Source: Paguma larvata (lineage: Eukaryota > Chordata > Mammalia > Carnivora > Viverridae). From it: a stretch of DNA of 64,000 bases. The DNA lies in NCBI GenBank assembly GCA_030068075.1, contig JAINVK010001445.1, positions 620,001 to 684,000 on the forward strand. Reading direction: 5' to 3'. Below the pieces are notes generated by a model, which saw only the letters and a list, made by a program, of their open reading frames with translations, was not told where the DNA came from and ran no database searches. Both the position numbers and the translations under genes were made by a program. Of this stretch, positions 24,201-34,790 are shown one piece after another (position 1 is the stretch's first letter; each line of letters starts with the position of its first letter).

Positions 24201-25560
24201 ACCAATGGAATAGAATAGAAAACTCAGAAATGGACTCACATGTATATGGCCAACTAATCTTTGACAAAGCGGGAAAATGTATCCAATGGAAAAAAGACAG
24301 CCTCTTTAACAAATGGTGCTGGGAGAACTGGACAGCAACATGCAAAAGAATGAAACTAGACCACCTTCTTACACCACTCACAAAAATAAATTCTAAATGG
24401 ATAAAAGATCTGAATGTGAGACAGGAAACCGTCAAAATCCTAGAGGAGAAAGCAGGAAAAAGCCCCTTTGACCTAAGACGCACCAATTTCTTACTCAACA
24501 CGTCTCCAAAGGCAAGGGAATTAAAAGCAAAGATGAACTACTGGGACCTCATCAGGATAAAAAGCTTCTGCACGGCAAAAGAAACAAGCAACAAAACGGA
24601 TAGGCTACCAACGGAATGGGAAAAGATCATCGCAAATGACATATCGGATAAAGGACTAATATCTAAAATCTATAAAGAACTTACCAAACTCCACACCCAA
24701 AAAACAAACAACCCAGTGAAGAAATGGGCGGAAGATATGAATAGACACTTCTCCAGAGAGGACATCCAGATGGCCAACAGACACATGAAACGATGCTCAA
24801 AGTCACTCATCATCAGGGAAACACAAATCAAAACCACACTGAGATACCACCTTACACCGGTTTCAAGTGGCTAAAATGAATAAATCAGGAAACTACAGAT
24901 GCTGGCAGGGATGTGGAGAAGCAGGCACCGTCCTACACTGTTGGTGGGAATGCAAACTGGTGCAGCCACTCTGGAAAATGGTGTGGAGGTTCCTCAAAAA
25001 AATGAAAATAGAGGTACCTATGACCCAGCAATAACACTGCTAGGAATATACCCAAGAGACAGAGGAATGCTGATGCATAGGAGCACGTGTACCCCAATGT
25101 TCATAGCAGCACTTTCGACAACAGCCAAATCATGGAAAGAGACCAAGTGCCCATCAACTGAGGAATGGATAAAGAAGTTGTGGCACATATATACAATGGA
25201 CTACTACGTGGCAATGAGAAAACATGAAATCTGGCCATGTGTAGCAACATGGATGGAACTGGAGGGTATTATGTTAAGTGAAATAAGTCAGAAAAAGACA
25301 GATACCATATGTTTCCACGAATAGGTGGGCTTTGTGAGACTAAGCAAAAACCAGGGGGAGGGGAAGAGGGGAAAGGAATAAAAGACACAGAGAGGGAGGG
25401 AGATAAAACATAAGAGACTCTCAAATACTAAGAACAACTTGAGGGTGAGGGGTTGACGGAGGGGGGAAGGGGATGACGAGCATTAAAGAAGGCACGTGTT
25501 GGCATGAACACTGGGTGTTATATGTAAACCAATTTGAAAATAAACTATTATAAAAAAAAG
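21290..25560 (+). mobile_element. LINE-1, 5'-truncated, mosaic divergence
   Basis: It starts inside ORF1 near 'tggcaggaaatcttcaatgt' (21291) and runs through ORF2 to a 3' UTR ending 'aaataaactattataaaaaa'. The first ~2.4 kb is clearly older, with many stops and frameshifts. From about 23693 to the end it is almost identical to the antisense L1 at 12570-10714, including two shared deletions. No target-site duplication was recognised. Confidence 0.9.
21522..25413 (+). pseudogene. L1 ORF2, broken, with an open C-terminal block
   Basis: The ATG at 21522 begins 'MKPTDN'. The endonuclease and RT regions are fragmented (open pieces at 22708-22968 and 23453-23764). The RT catalytic FADD is changed to FTND near 23617. 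A 332-codon block (23876-24874) holds the C-terminal half up to a one-base insertion near 24861, after which the zinc-knuckle-like C-terminal part continues in another frame (24899-25324). It cannot encode an active enzyme. Confidence 0.85.
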
Positions 25561-25929
25561 AGAGAGTTATCAATTGTGAAGGGGCTCAATATGTGAAGTG
25601 TTTCTTAAGGAAAATAAAAGAAATGGATATAGATATATAGATATAGACATATACATTTTGACATATAGATATATAGATTTATATACATATATAAATAAAA
25701 GTGATTACAAATATGCATATATTTGTATATTCGTTCTTAATAAACTATGTGCAGAGACCAAGAATTGTTCCTGATATGATTCCATCACACATGGAGACAA
25801 GAATACCATAACTGAACATATTTCATCATAGAGAGGAGAAATAGTTGTTCTCACTGGAACATATGTATGTTGTGGATATGGATTTGCCTTTTACTTGGAA
25901 TTATTCTGACAGTATAAACATTGTGAACA
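25561..25929. other. AT-rich spacer with GATA/TATA-like simple sequence
   Basis: About 25625-25730 consists of degenerate 'tatagatata' and 'atatacatat' repeats. Nothing else was identified. Confidence 0.5.
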
Positions 25930-26815
25930 CACAGTGCACCTAACTCACAATCAGGCATTCCATGCAGCATTGCTCAAAGAAATCACTTCACAGAAAAATA
26001 AAGTGTAGCAATGGACTCCGGGCCAGGGAATAAATTCATATTATCATATTCATCCTAACACACAAGAAACTGGAATAGCTTATTAAAAATTCAGTCACAG
26101 TACCAATTGTGAAACAATCTGATGAAAGGAAAAGGTTCAGTCTTAGAGAATATAGTTAATGATTTAAGGATTCTGTCTTTCCTATAGGCAGAATTCATTC
26201 ATCTGAAAATCATGTGGAAGAAGTTGTGTGGCTCTTCTCAATATAATCCTTAAAAATCAATTTGCAGAATTTTTGCTTTCTCTCCTTGAAATTTTAATCT
26301 CTGGTTTGGCTTATAGATCTTATTCTTCAAGAGGAGATTACTTCTTGTAGAAAACAGAGGCATAGTTGCCCTACATTGGAAGATGAGACTGAAATCCAAC
26401 CATTTTGTGCCCTTTATACCAGTGATTCAACAGGCAACAAAAAGAAGAATTAATCTATGAAGGAAATATTTGGGTATTATAAAATCGAGGCAAGAAATAT
26501 TATGTGTGGAGACCAGGGAATTCTCTTGGGTAACCCTTAGGATTTTCATGTCTGATAATATAGGTTAATAGTAAACCACAGCAACTAGAAAAGTAAGGTG
26601 ATTCAATCATCTGAACCTTTAAGAAAAAACGTTTGGGCCACTTTACCAGGTAAATGTGACTTTCTGGCCAGGAGAAAGGAAATTATGGAATAGGTAATTG
26701 AGTAAAGAAGCCAAAATATTAACTATTAACTCATGAATAGTTATAGAAATGAGGAATGCAGTACCTATGCAATATTTTCTAATATTTTTCTCTGTTTATT
26801 ACATGAAGGTATTTA
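25930..26815 (+). mobile_element. Decayed retroviral-like internal sequence, tentative
   Basis: Segments such as 'cctaactcacaatcaggcat', 'catgcagcattgctcaaaga' and 'cagggaattctcttgggtaa' read like the decayed 3' pol region of an old endogenous retrovirus. No frame survives. I assign this from sequence memory only, and the element class is open. It is interrupted on the right by the solo LTR at 26822. Confidence 0.35.
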
Positions 26816-26821
26816 TGTGTA

Positions 26822-27839
26822 TGTTGGGAGCCTTTTTGGGCTCACAGGTTGAGACCCCTCCCTGTGTGGGAAAGGTTGAAACAAAGCTTTCGCCAGCCAA
26901 ACTGGCACCTAATCTTACCTCCTTCTAAGTGATTTTTCAGGCCAGGATTTCTTGAACTGCCCTCATTGGCCCAAGGGATATAATGCTCTTTGGTTTTATG
27001 GCATATGGAAAAGGGGACCTGGAGTGCGATGTCTTGATGGGTAAAATCTGAATAAGAGTAACCTCGCCAGAAATAACCTCAAAGTTGCCTCTTGGAGATA
27101 GGTTACACAAATTGATCATACAGAATAGCAGTTATGAGTTGGCTAGAAATTAGCAGATGTTAGGCCCCAAGACTCCTTCAACCAAACTACGTTTTCCCCG
27201 CAGATATTGCATTGTGTTAATCATCCCCTCAGCCCCACCATAAAATCTCAAGGCACATCTCTGTAAAGCTTCTCTCAGTATTTGATTAACAGACTGATAG
27301 GAAAGACTGTAAAAAGACTTAGGACCTTCCCCGGAGGTTAGCCTAGCCCAAAAGTTAGAAGCACTGTTTATAGATAAGGTACAAACTAAAGTAGCTACAC
27401 ATATCTTCATTGATCAACAACAAATATTGAGTACCTTCCTGAGGTTAACTTTTCACAAGTCCTTTTGTAAGTCTCACCCCCACACTCCCTTATAATAAAA
27501 AGGCAATAACAAAATACTCTTGCAAAAGCTACCATAAAAGAATAGATACACATGAGCCCTTACAATTATGGATAGAATGACTCCTAATCTACCTATAGAT
27601 GACTAACATAGGTCTTGAGGCAACAATGTATTTTGTAAAGAATGCCTTGTCACTGATGTAATGTCACTCACTACCTTTAAAAATAAAGACACTGAGACCA
27701 GCAGGGCAGAGATGCCAGAATTGCCAGGGCTGCCTGCTTGGTCATCAGACTCCGTCTCTCTCATGGCTCTCTCACTTCCTTTCGCCTGACCATCTGTCCT
27801 TCGTGGACCCCTAGATTCGCCGGAACAAGGACCCTGGCA
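26822..27839 (+). mobile_element. Solo LTR, 1018 bp, 6-bp target-site duplication
   Basis: It begins TGTTGGGAGC and ends GACCCTGGCA. The perfect 6-bp repeat TGTGTA flanks it at 26816-26821 and 27840-27845. It aligns along its length with the reverse complement of 12755-13694 at roughly 90% or more by eye. It carries about 50-70 extra bases near 27541-27600 and others near 27215. A 'cttataataaaaagg' TATA-like stretch (27490) and 'aataaagacactgag' (27684) suggest promoter and polyadenylation signals. No viral genes are attached. Confidence 0.92.
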
Positions 27840-27845
27840 TGTGTA

Positions 27846-28269
27846 TATACTAATTATTTTCTTTTTTTCTTTTTCCTCCCCATTTAAAATTATAACAGAG
27901 TTATTGAAGTTTACTTTTACTTAGACTCTGAGTAATAGAATATTCATGGATAGTATGACTAAATTTTATGAGTAATTAATATAGCCCACAATTTATGATG
28001 ATTATTGAAATTGTGAGGCTTCTGATCCTAGGAAAGAGTGAGAAGTATTTTACTTGCAAAAAAATATAGATGATATTTTGGCCTGGTGATACAGAATTGT
28101 TTTTCTATGGAAGTTGAGTGATCAAAGCAGCGGACTGTATCAATTATCAATTTATTATCTTTTATCTCCAAATCCAACCGTAGTTGTATTGGAGTTTTTA
28201 GTAAAAACTCAGTGATAATAATGAAAATTTTGTAAGCATTTCCTCTTTAAATTGAACATGATTATAAGG
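27846..28269. other. AT-rich spacer, nothing recognised
   Basis: No frame or repeat family is apparent between the solo LTR and the older LTR-like segment. Confidence 0.4.
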
Positions 28270-28920
28270 TTTCTGAGTGGAGGGTACTAGAGGTACATTG
28301 GCGGAGGAAGACACTTCTCGAGCAAATGAGTTTCAGGCTGAGAATTTCTGGTAGATCCTGCCCAGACAGGGGCTTAGAACACTATGGGTTGACCATAACC
28401 TAATAGGGCAGCCCTATTGACATGGAAGCTGAACTCTGTGTGATGTGCATGAGGTTTCCTGTGTCCAAGAAGGCCATAATATAGTGGTCCTTTCTGCAAG
28501 AACAGTCCTCCCACCCAGTGCTATGTGACGGCACCTATCCTCCAAGTTCTGCTGCCACTGGAAACTGGACTCCCATTGCCCACCCAGGCCACTAATTGTT
28601 GCTCACTTACTCTCTGGCCTACAATATGGAGAGTTTTCAATTATTTTTGCAGGAAACACATGCAAGCTCTGCCCTGACTAGCCAGCAAATTCCACTGCTT
28701 TGAACAATAACTTCTCCATGGAGTTCTGTAGCCCTTCCAAGTTTCCCAGCCTTGGGTATTTTCCCTCAGCTCTAGGTCAAGAGATTCTCACTTCACGTAG
28801 AGTTTCTTTATATTTTACAGCAATCTTCTAGGATAATTAATCATTCTTTCTATTAAACTTATCCTTTTAAAATTACTGTGTAGTTTCTGTCTCCTGATTA
28901 AATTCAGATTGCTACAGGAA
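28270..28920 (+). mobile_element. Old LTR-like segment
   Basis: It is less AT-rich than its surroundings. The 3' end, 'tctattaaacttatcctttt' followed by 'actgtgtagtttctgtctcc' and 'gattgctacagg', matches the pattern of an old mammalian LTR with a polyadenylation region. The 5' boundary and exact family are not determined. Confidence 0.5.
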
Positions 28921-29339
28921 CTGTTTTAATCTCATCCTTGAAGAATCATAATGTACCCAATAATACCTCAAAATATTTTGGAACCAAACAGTTATCTAAG
29001 TACCCAAAAATAATGGATACTCATGTGTACATGCATGTGTATGTAGCAGAAGGTTGAAAGTAGAAATCTGGAATAAAATGAAGAAAATAATAAATACAAA
29101 TATAAGATGGATATAAAAATATATAAGGTAATCTGGGATGTTTAAATTAATATCATACTATATTTTATGAAAATATCTGTCAACATTGACATTTATTAAA
29201 TGGTCTTATTAAATGGATGATAATACATGTGTCAAATTCCTAACTAAAAGAAAGAAAATAATAGGAATCAGTAGGTTTAGGATGTAAGCCATAATATTCC
29301 TAACTAATAATAAACATTCACTTATAGGATTGCATTTAC

Positions 29340-29630
29340 TTGGATCAGCAGGGCAGACAGAAGTGGGAGTTCAGTGAGTGTATCGAGAATGAGCACATCA
29401 GGGATTGGAAAACAAGGGAAGTATTGATTATAGATGATGCCATATGGACATTTCCTGAACACAAAAGTTTACAGCCTCTAGATTTGAAAATGAACTCTGA
29501 GGTGTCAGTATCAATTTATGCTAATCATTTTTTTAGTGTACATGCAGTAACAAAGATATTGAAGAAGACAGAAGAAACAGTAAAGAGAGTTGTGATTCAC
29601 AGTAGTCAGAATGGTGGTAATTACTTTTAA
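29340..29630 (+). other. Unrecognised 96-codon open frame
   Basis: The frame runs from ATG 29340 to a stop at 29628-29630 in AT-rich DNA. The product is mixed and charged ('KILKKTEETVKRVVIHSS' near its end) with no signal peptide, membrane segment or motif I know. An acceptor-like 'cattcacttatag' lies just upstream at about 29315-29327. A SINE follows 16 bases after the stop. It could be chance, a pseudogene exon or part of an old repeat. Confidence 0.2.
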
Positions 29631-29645
29631 AAATAGTGATTGTCT

Positions 29646-29868
29646 AGGGCACCTGTGTAGCTCAGTTGGTTAAGCATCCGACTTTGGTTCAGGTCATGAT
29701 CTCCTAGTCTATGAGTTCAAGCCCCATGTTGGGCTCTGTGCTGAAAGGCCAGAGCCTGAAGTCTGCTTCAGATTCTGTGTCTCCCTCTCTCTTTTCCTCC
29801 CCTGCTAGCATTCTGCTTCTGTCTCTCTCAAAAATAAATAAACATTAAAAATATTTTTAAAAATTATA
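29646..29868 (+). mobile_element. Felid tRNA-Lys-derived SINE
   Basis: It has the head 'gggcacctgtgtagctcagt', A-box-like 'tagctcagttggttaagc', B-box-like 'gagttcaagcccc', a CT-rich body and 'aaataaataaacattaaaaa'. No clean target-site duplication was found. Confidence 0.93.
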
Positions 29869-30767
29869 ATAATTTTCTGAACTCTCAAAAATTATTCTGA
29901 GTAGTTTAAGAAATGCCAGAGTCTATAACAGATATATGATCCATTTATTAAATATTTTTAAATGAATCAATAAGAAGTTAAATCATTAATGAGATTAGTT
30001 ATATTGAGTTCATAAGTAGAGTGAGCCTTGGGAATGAAGGAACCACTAGGAAAATCCCAGATTAGCCATCAACTTCTTCCCATGTGGGAATATACTAATA
30101 TGAGTATCTAACTCATGATACTTATGGACTACTGCATGAATACGGAGACACCCGCAAAAACAGCAGCTGGTTTAATGTGCTTGTTAGAGAAACTATGTAT
30201 TGAACATGTGGCAGGGAAAATAAGTATATGATAACTACAATGGGCTGGTTTCTACTATGGGCAGTTCAGTTGGCCACTCTCTTCTGATATCTGACTTTAG
30301 ACTGCAGCTTGTGTTAGGAAGTTAGAATACAAGCCAAGTTTAGAAAAGGACATGAGAGTGTCCACTAGCCTGATGGCTTTAAGGCTGGCAGACAAGGTGG
30401 GAGAGCAGAATAAGTTAGAGACCATAGCACACCATTTGGCAAAGATAGGTAGGTGCAAGCTGCCATAGACTCAAGTCCAGGTGTTTGTGACTAAGCTTGG
30501 TCAGGACACTAAGACATGGAATTCCTGGAAGAGTGATGAGATTATGGTGATAGACAGTAAAGTATACAAACCTTTAATATGACAGAAAGTCAAAAACAAT
30601 CTCAATCAGCTGTGAAGAGTCCAGTAAGAACAATCTGTACGTAAATATATTATGACCTAATTGCTGTAGGGACCTTGCCTGAACAGATAGACTGACAGCC
30701 TAACACTGTGTTTGTTGGTCTATGGAAAATCTTAAAACGTTAACAACAGTTTAGAATTTTGCTTTTT
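29869..30767. other. Unassigned region left of the nested elements
   Basis: No gene is seen. Because the L1 tail at 30768 is flanked by 'tagaatttt' on both sides of the nest, the sequence immediately left of it was once contiguous with the decayed retroviral DNA at 32470. Part of this region may therefore be the same old ERV, but I could not recognise viral motifs in it. Confidence 0.4.
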
Positions 30768-31162
30768 TTTTAAATAATTTATTGTCAAATTGGTTCCATA
30801 TAACACCCAGTGCTCATCCCAACAAGTGCCCTCCTCTGTGCCCATCACCCACTCTCCCCCCTCCCCTCACCCCTCAGTTTGTTTTAAGTCTTTGAGAGTC
30901 TCTTACGTTTTGTCTCCCTCCCTCTCTGTGTCTTTTTTTCCTTTCCCATCTTCCCCTCCACCATGGTTTTCTGCTAAGTCTCTCAAAACCCACCTATGCG
31001 TGGAAACATATGGTATCTGTCTTTCTCTGACTGACTTATTTCACTTAGCATAATACCCTCCAAGTCCATCCATGTTGCTACACATGGCCAGATTTCATTA
31101 TTTCTCATTGCCGTGTAGTATTCCATTGTATATATATATGCCACATCTTCTTAATCCATTTG
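30768..31162 (-). mobile_element. 5'-truncated L1 3' end, antisense
   Basis: Poly-T at 30768 is followed by the reversed felid L1 3' UTR ('caaattggttccatataaca') and the last ORF2 codons, ending near 'cttcttaatccatttg'. 'tagaatttt' occurs at 30753-30761 and again at 32473-32481 beyond the LTR. This is consistent with a target-site duplication now separated by the LTR. Confidence 0.85.
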
Positions 31163-32468
31163 TTGCCAGGGACCAAGAGGCCATGGCCCTGGTAGTGATG
31201 CCCAGGGTGAAGAAGTAAGGCCCAAGGCCCAGGCAGCCCGGAGCCTGGGCCCCCACCAGTGGGCAGAGGTGTCCTAAGGCAAGTATTAGGCTGAGACCAT
31301 AAAAGTTATGGCTTTTTATATCCTCAGTTTGCTTGGCCCTAAAAGGATGGTAGGTTAGCCAGTGACGGGTAAGATTCCTCAGAGGAGGGACAACCTAAGA
31401 CAGGCACAGCCGCAAAAGGGCCATCAGGAGGTAAATTCATGCCAGGCCTACGATAAGTACATTGGATCTGCAAGAATCCCTGCACTCAGGGTGATGATAA
31501 TATTGAAGAAAAGTCCCTGCTAGCAGAAGCTGCAGGGTGAAGTAAAATAGGGCCTTATGGCATCCCCTCTGCTAGCCAATTAATGCTGCTGGTGTTATTC
31601 CTCTTAATAGGTTTAGAACATATAATTGAGATAATGTTGATTATTATAAAAATAATAAGGAAATCATTTAAGAGGCCTTAGTTTGCCTCAGGTAATATAG
31701 AAAATATATAGAAATAATTCAAGAATAAAATAAATCTCTAATATTTCTGTTAAACCTAAGAGTGCAGCCCGACTCTCAGGAATGTGGTAATTGCCTGTAG
31801 TTTTTGGGTTAAGACATTATTAATGGTCAGTAAATAAAAATAATCTTAGAGAGTACCTTTAGAGAAAAAACATGTTTTTCACACAATCTTTCAACTGTAG
31901 CCAGAGCCTTTAATTGATATCTGTATACCTTGTTCTTATCCTTTCAACCCATGATATTCACCAGAATGTATCCATTAGTTATCCTTTGACTGCAGGTGTG
32001 CTGTTTTTTACCCTCATACACTGATTGTTTAAACAATCTATGTAACCTTGAGAAACAAGCGTTCTTGGAAGTTTTATAGGATGTAAAGTTTGTTTTAATC
32101 AGTTTCTTTTTTTTTTTTAACTAAGAACCTTGAGAAATTAGAATGATTTCATCCTGTCAATCTTTACAAGATGAATACTTGCTGTGTTTAGAGAAAATGC
32201 ATAAAAACCCTAAAGAAACAATAAACTTTGAGGAGTCCAGATAAGAGGCTGTCTCTGTGTCGTTTGTCTTGTCTTTGTCTTGTCTTTATGTTTTTTGTCT
32301 CAGTCCTTACATAGGGAGCCCTGGACCAGTCCTGATACGAGGCTGACTCCAAGAGACTGACTTCGCGTTATCTCTCGCATCTAGACCAACCCTCATGCAG
32401 GTGAAACCCTGGACCAGTCAGAAGCCCTGAAGTAGGAGCTGGCCTCCTCTCAGGGCAGACCCTGGCAA
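31161..32468 (+). mobile_element. Solo LTR, about 1.3 kb, second family
   Basis: Its ends are inverted repeats: TTGCCAGGG at 31163 and CCCTGGCAA ending at 32468. The 4-bp repeat TTTG lies on both sides if those ends are used. Taking TG...CA ends instead gives 31161-32467 with a poorer duplication. The interior has a TATA-like 'gcataaaaaccctaa', 'acaataaactttgag' and a TGTCTT-rich downstream stretch, typical of LTR R/U5. It is unrelated to the 12755 and 26822 LTRs. No primer-binding site or leader follows, so it is a solo LTR rather than the 5' LTR of the pol remnant beside it. Confidence 0.75.
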
Positions 32469-32469
32469 T

Positions 32470-34790
32470 TTGTAGAATTTTTCATCTGCACATATCATCC
32501 CATATGCCCTGCCTTCTGTAGCAGAGGCCTCAGGGATACAATCCTATTCGGATCCTAGGAGCATATCATGCTGTGCTAGATTTAACAATGCCTTATTCAG
32601 TATACCCGTACCCACTGAGTCACAAGATCAATTTGTCTTCACATGAAAGGGGCAAAAATGGACGTTTCAAATACTTCCCCAGGGTTATGCGCACAGTTCT
32701 ACCATATGTCATGAATTGGTAGTTTGAGATCTTTCCTGTTCTCTTTTCCCACACCAGTGAAATGGGCCCATTTTATTGATGATATAATGTTAATATGTGA
32801 AGATCTGTCTCTTCTGTAACACCTTGAAGGCTTTGCTGGAGCAGGTGCAGGGGAGTGGATAGACAGTGAATCCACATAAAATTCAAGACGCAAGGAGTGC
32901 CTAGGTGGCTCAGCTGGTTAAGCATCCAACTTTGACTCAGGTTATGATCTGCTGGTTTCTGGGTTCGAGCCCTGCATCAGGCTCTGTGCTGACAGCTCAG
33001 AGCTTGGAGCTTACTTTGGAGTCTGTGTCTCCCTCTCTTTCTGCCCCTCCCTGCTCACACTCTGTATCTCTTTCTAAAATGAATAAACATTTAAAAAATT
33101 TAAAAAAAAAGTAAAGAAAATTCAAGGTCTAGACAACACCATAAAGTTGGGAAGTTGTCTGGTAGAATAAGACCCATGTTGTCCCAGGAGCTGTGATTGA
33201 AAATGTGCAAGCCTACCCAAACCTTAAGAACATGAAAGAGTTACAGGATTTGTAGGGATTTGGGGGTTTGGAGGGACTTTTACTCCCAATATGGTACAGT
33301 GCCTCCATCCCTTATATTGCCTGATAAATTAAAGGAAAGAGTGGAACTGGGAATCAGAGCAGTAAGCCACCTTCAAAATGGCAAAAATACTATCAAAGCA
33401 GATTAAAGCTCTGGGCATCTCCCAAGCAGAGTTCCCAGTTGAGTTAGATATATATGTGGCTTCAGACTATATGGACTGGACACTGTGGTAGAGATAACAG
33501 AAAGAGAAAATAACCCTAGGATTTTGGTCTCACTTCTGGAAAGGGGAAGAAATTTGATATACATTCGTAAAGCAACAGTTTAATGCAATGTACACACCAT
33601 TCCTCCAATTGGAGCCTGTTACTAAGGAATAACATATTGTAATGAGAACTTCTTTGCGTATCAAGTGACAAGCTGAAAATATGTTTCATTGACCCACCTC
33701 TGTCATGGCTCCAAGTCCCACTCTGACTAAACGTCATGCCAATTTCCAACAGAGGAATACCCTGTCCACCTGACCACTGTCTCAAAGAAACAGACACTAC
33801 TAGACATTGTGGAGTATATAGATCCTACAGATGCCCTCACCTCTATTCCTGTGGTGGTCCCTACAGACTCTAAAAGGGAGAACAGAAAATTCCCACTGGT
33901 ACATGTGATACATACAGGTGAAGTAGAGTGATACATCTACATGGACTGAAGTTACAATTCAGCCTAACACTCAACCATCTGGGTGGAAACAAGAACAAAC
34001 CACAGTAGCCTGTGGGCCCTAGCCATTAGGCCTTTGTACTGACAGCTGGACTGTTTTAAAGGGATTAACCCTTAGGATCTGACAATGGAAAGCCAAGAAG
34101 TAGATGATTATGAATCAGATCTTATGTGACCAGGATATGTGGAAGGGCATTTGGGTCCATCTGCAAGAGCCTAAAGCACATCACTGTTTTTCATGTCTTA
34201 GCCCATAAGGTACTGACACCCCCTGACAATCAGGAAGTTGAAAATTTAGCTGAGGTACAGCTTTAGCTACTGACCAAGCAGTAGATACAGCAGATTGAGT
34301 GCATAGAAAACTTGGCCACCACAGTGCTCAAGTGGGACAGCATATTGCCAGGGATGCTGGATTGCCCTTAAAATACACTGGCTTGGTTCATGTGGTATCA
34401 GCCAGTCCTACATGCTCTAAACAACATATAGAACAATGGTCAAAAGAATCTGAGGCCTATTACTGGAGTTCCCAATTGGTATGGAATTGACAAATTGATT
34501 ATATTGGTCCCCTCCCTCCGAGTGAGAGTTCTAAATATGTCTTGGGTTGTGTGGACTCTACATTTGACCTAACTCAAGGTCTTCTGTGGTGCTATGTAAA
34601 TGAGACTGCCACTACTAAGGGGTTAAAGAAACTATACTATGTATGGATACCTGTGTCGAATTACTAGTAATTGGATACTATATTTCAAAGGCCATGATGT
34701 GCAGATCTGGGTAAAAGAGTGTGACATTGAATGGAAGCTACATCTCCCCTTTAACCCACAATAAGCAAGACTGGTAGAAATAAAAAAATA
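32470..34790 (+). pseudogene. Decayed endogenous retrovirus pol (RT, RNase H, integrase)
   Basis: Translated fragments on the plus strand, in shifting frames with many stops, follow the order of a retroviral pol. RT pieces come first: a VLDL block near 32575 and an LPQG block near 32680. RT connection and RNase H come after the SINE, at about 33120-34290. Integrase comes last; its N-terminal zinc-binding region falls in a 63-codon open frame at 34299-34490, where both histidines but only one of the two cysteines are visible. The motif style is that of a class I (gamma-like) element, which is an inference. It is non-functional: no frame spans a domain, gag and protease are not recognisable, and no paired LTRs are attached. 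A SINE splits it at 32888-33116. Confidence 0.75.
32888..33116 (+). mobile_element. Felid SINE inserted into the ERV pol remnant
   Basis: The SINE is complete, with head 'gtgcctaggtggctcagctg', B-box 'gggttcgagccc', body and poly-A. The perfect 10-bp duplication AAAATTCAAG lies at 32878-32887 and 33117-33126, and pol sequence continues directly across it. Confidence 0.95.

Noticed and set aside
10712..27839. One large inverted duplication covering both L1-plus-LTR pairs
   Set aside because: The LTRs have different target-site duplications and positions relative to the L1 copies, and flanks outside the L1 match are unrelated.
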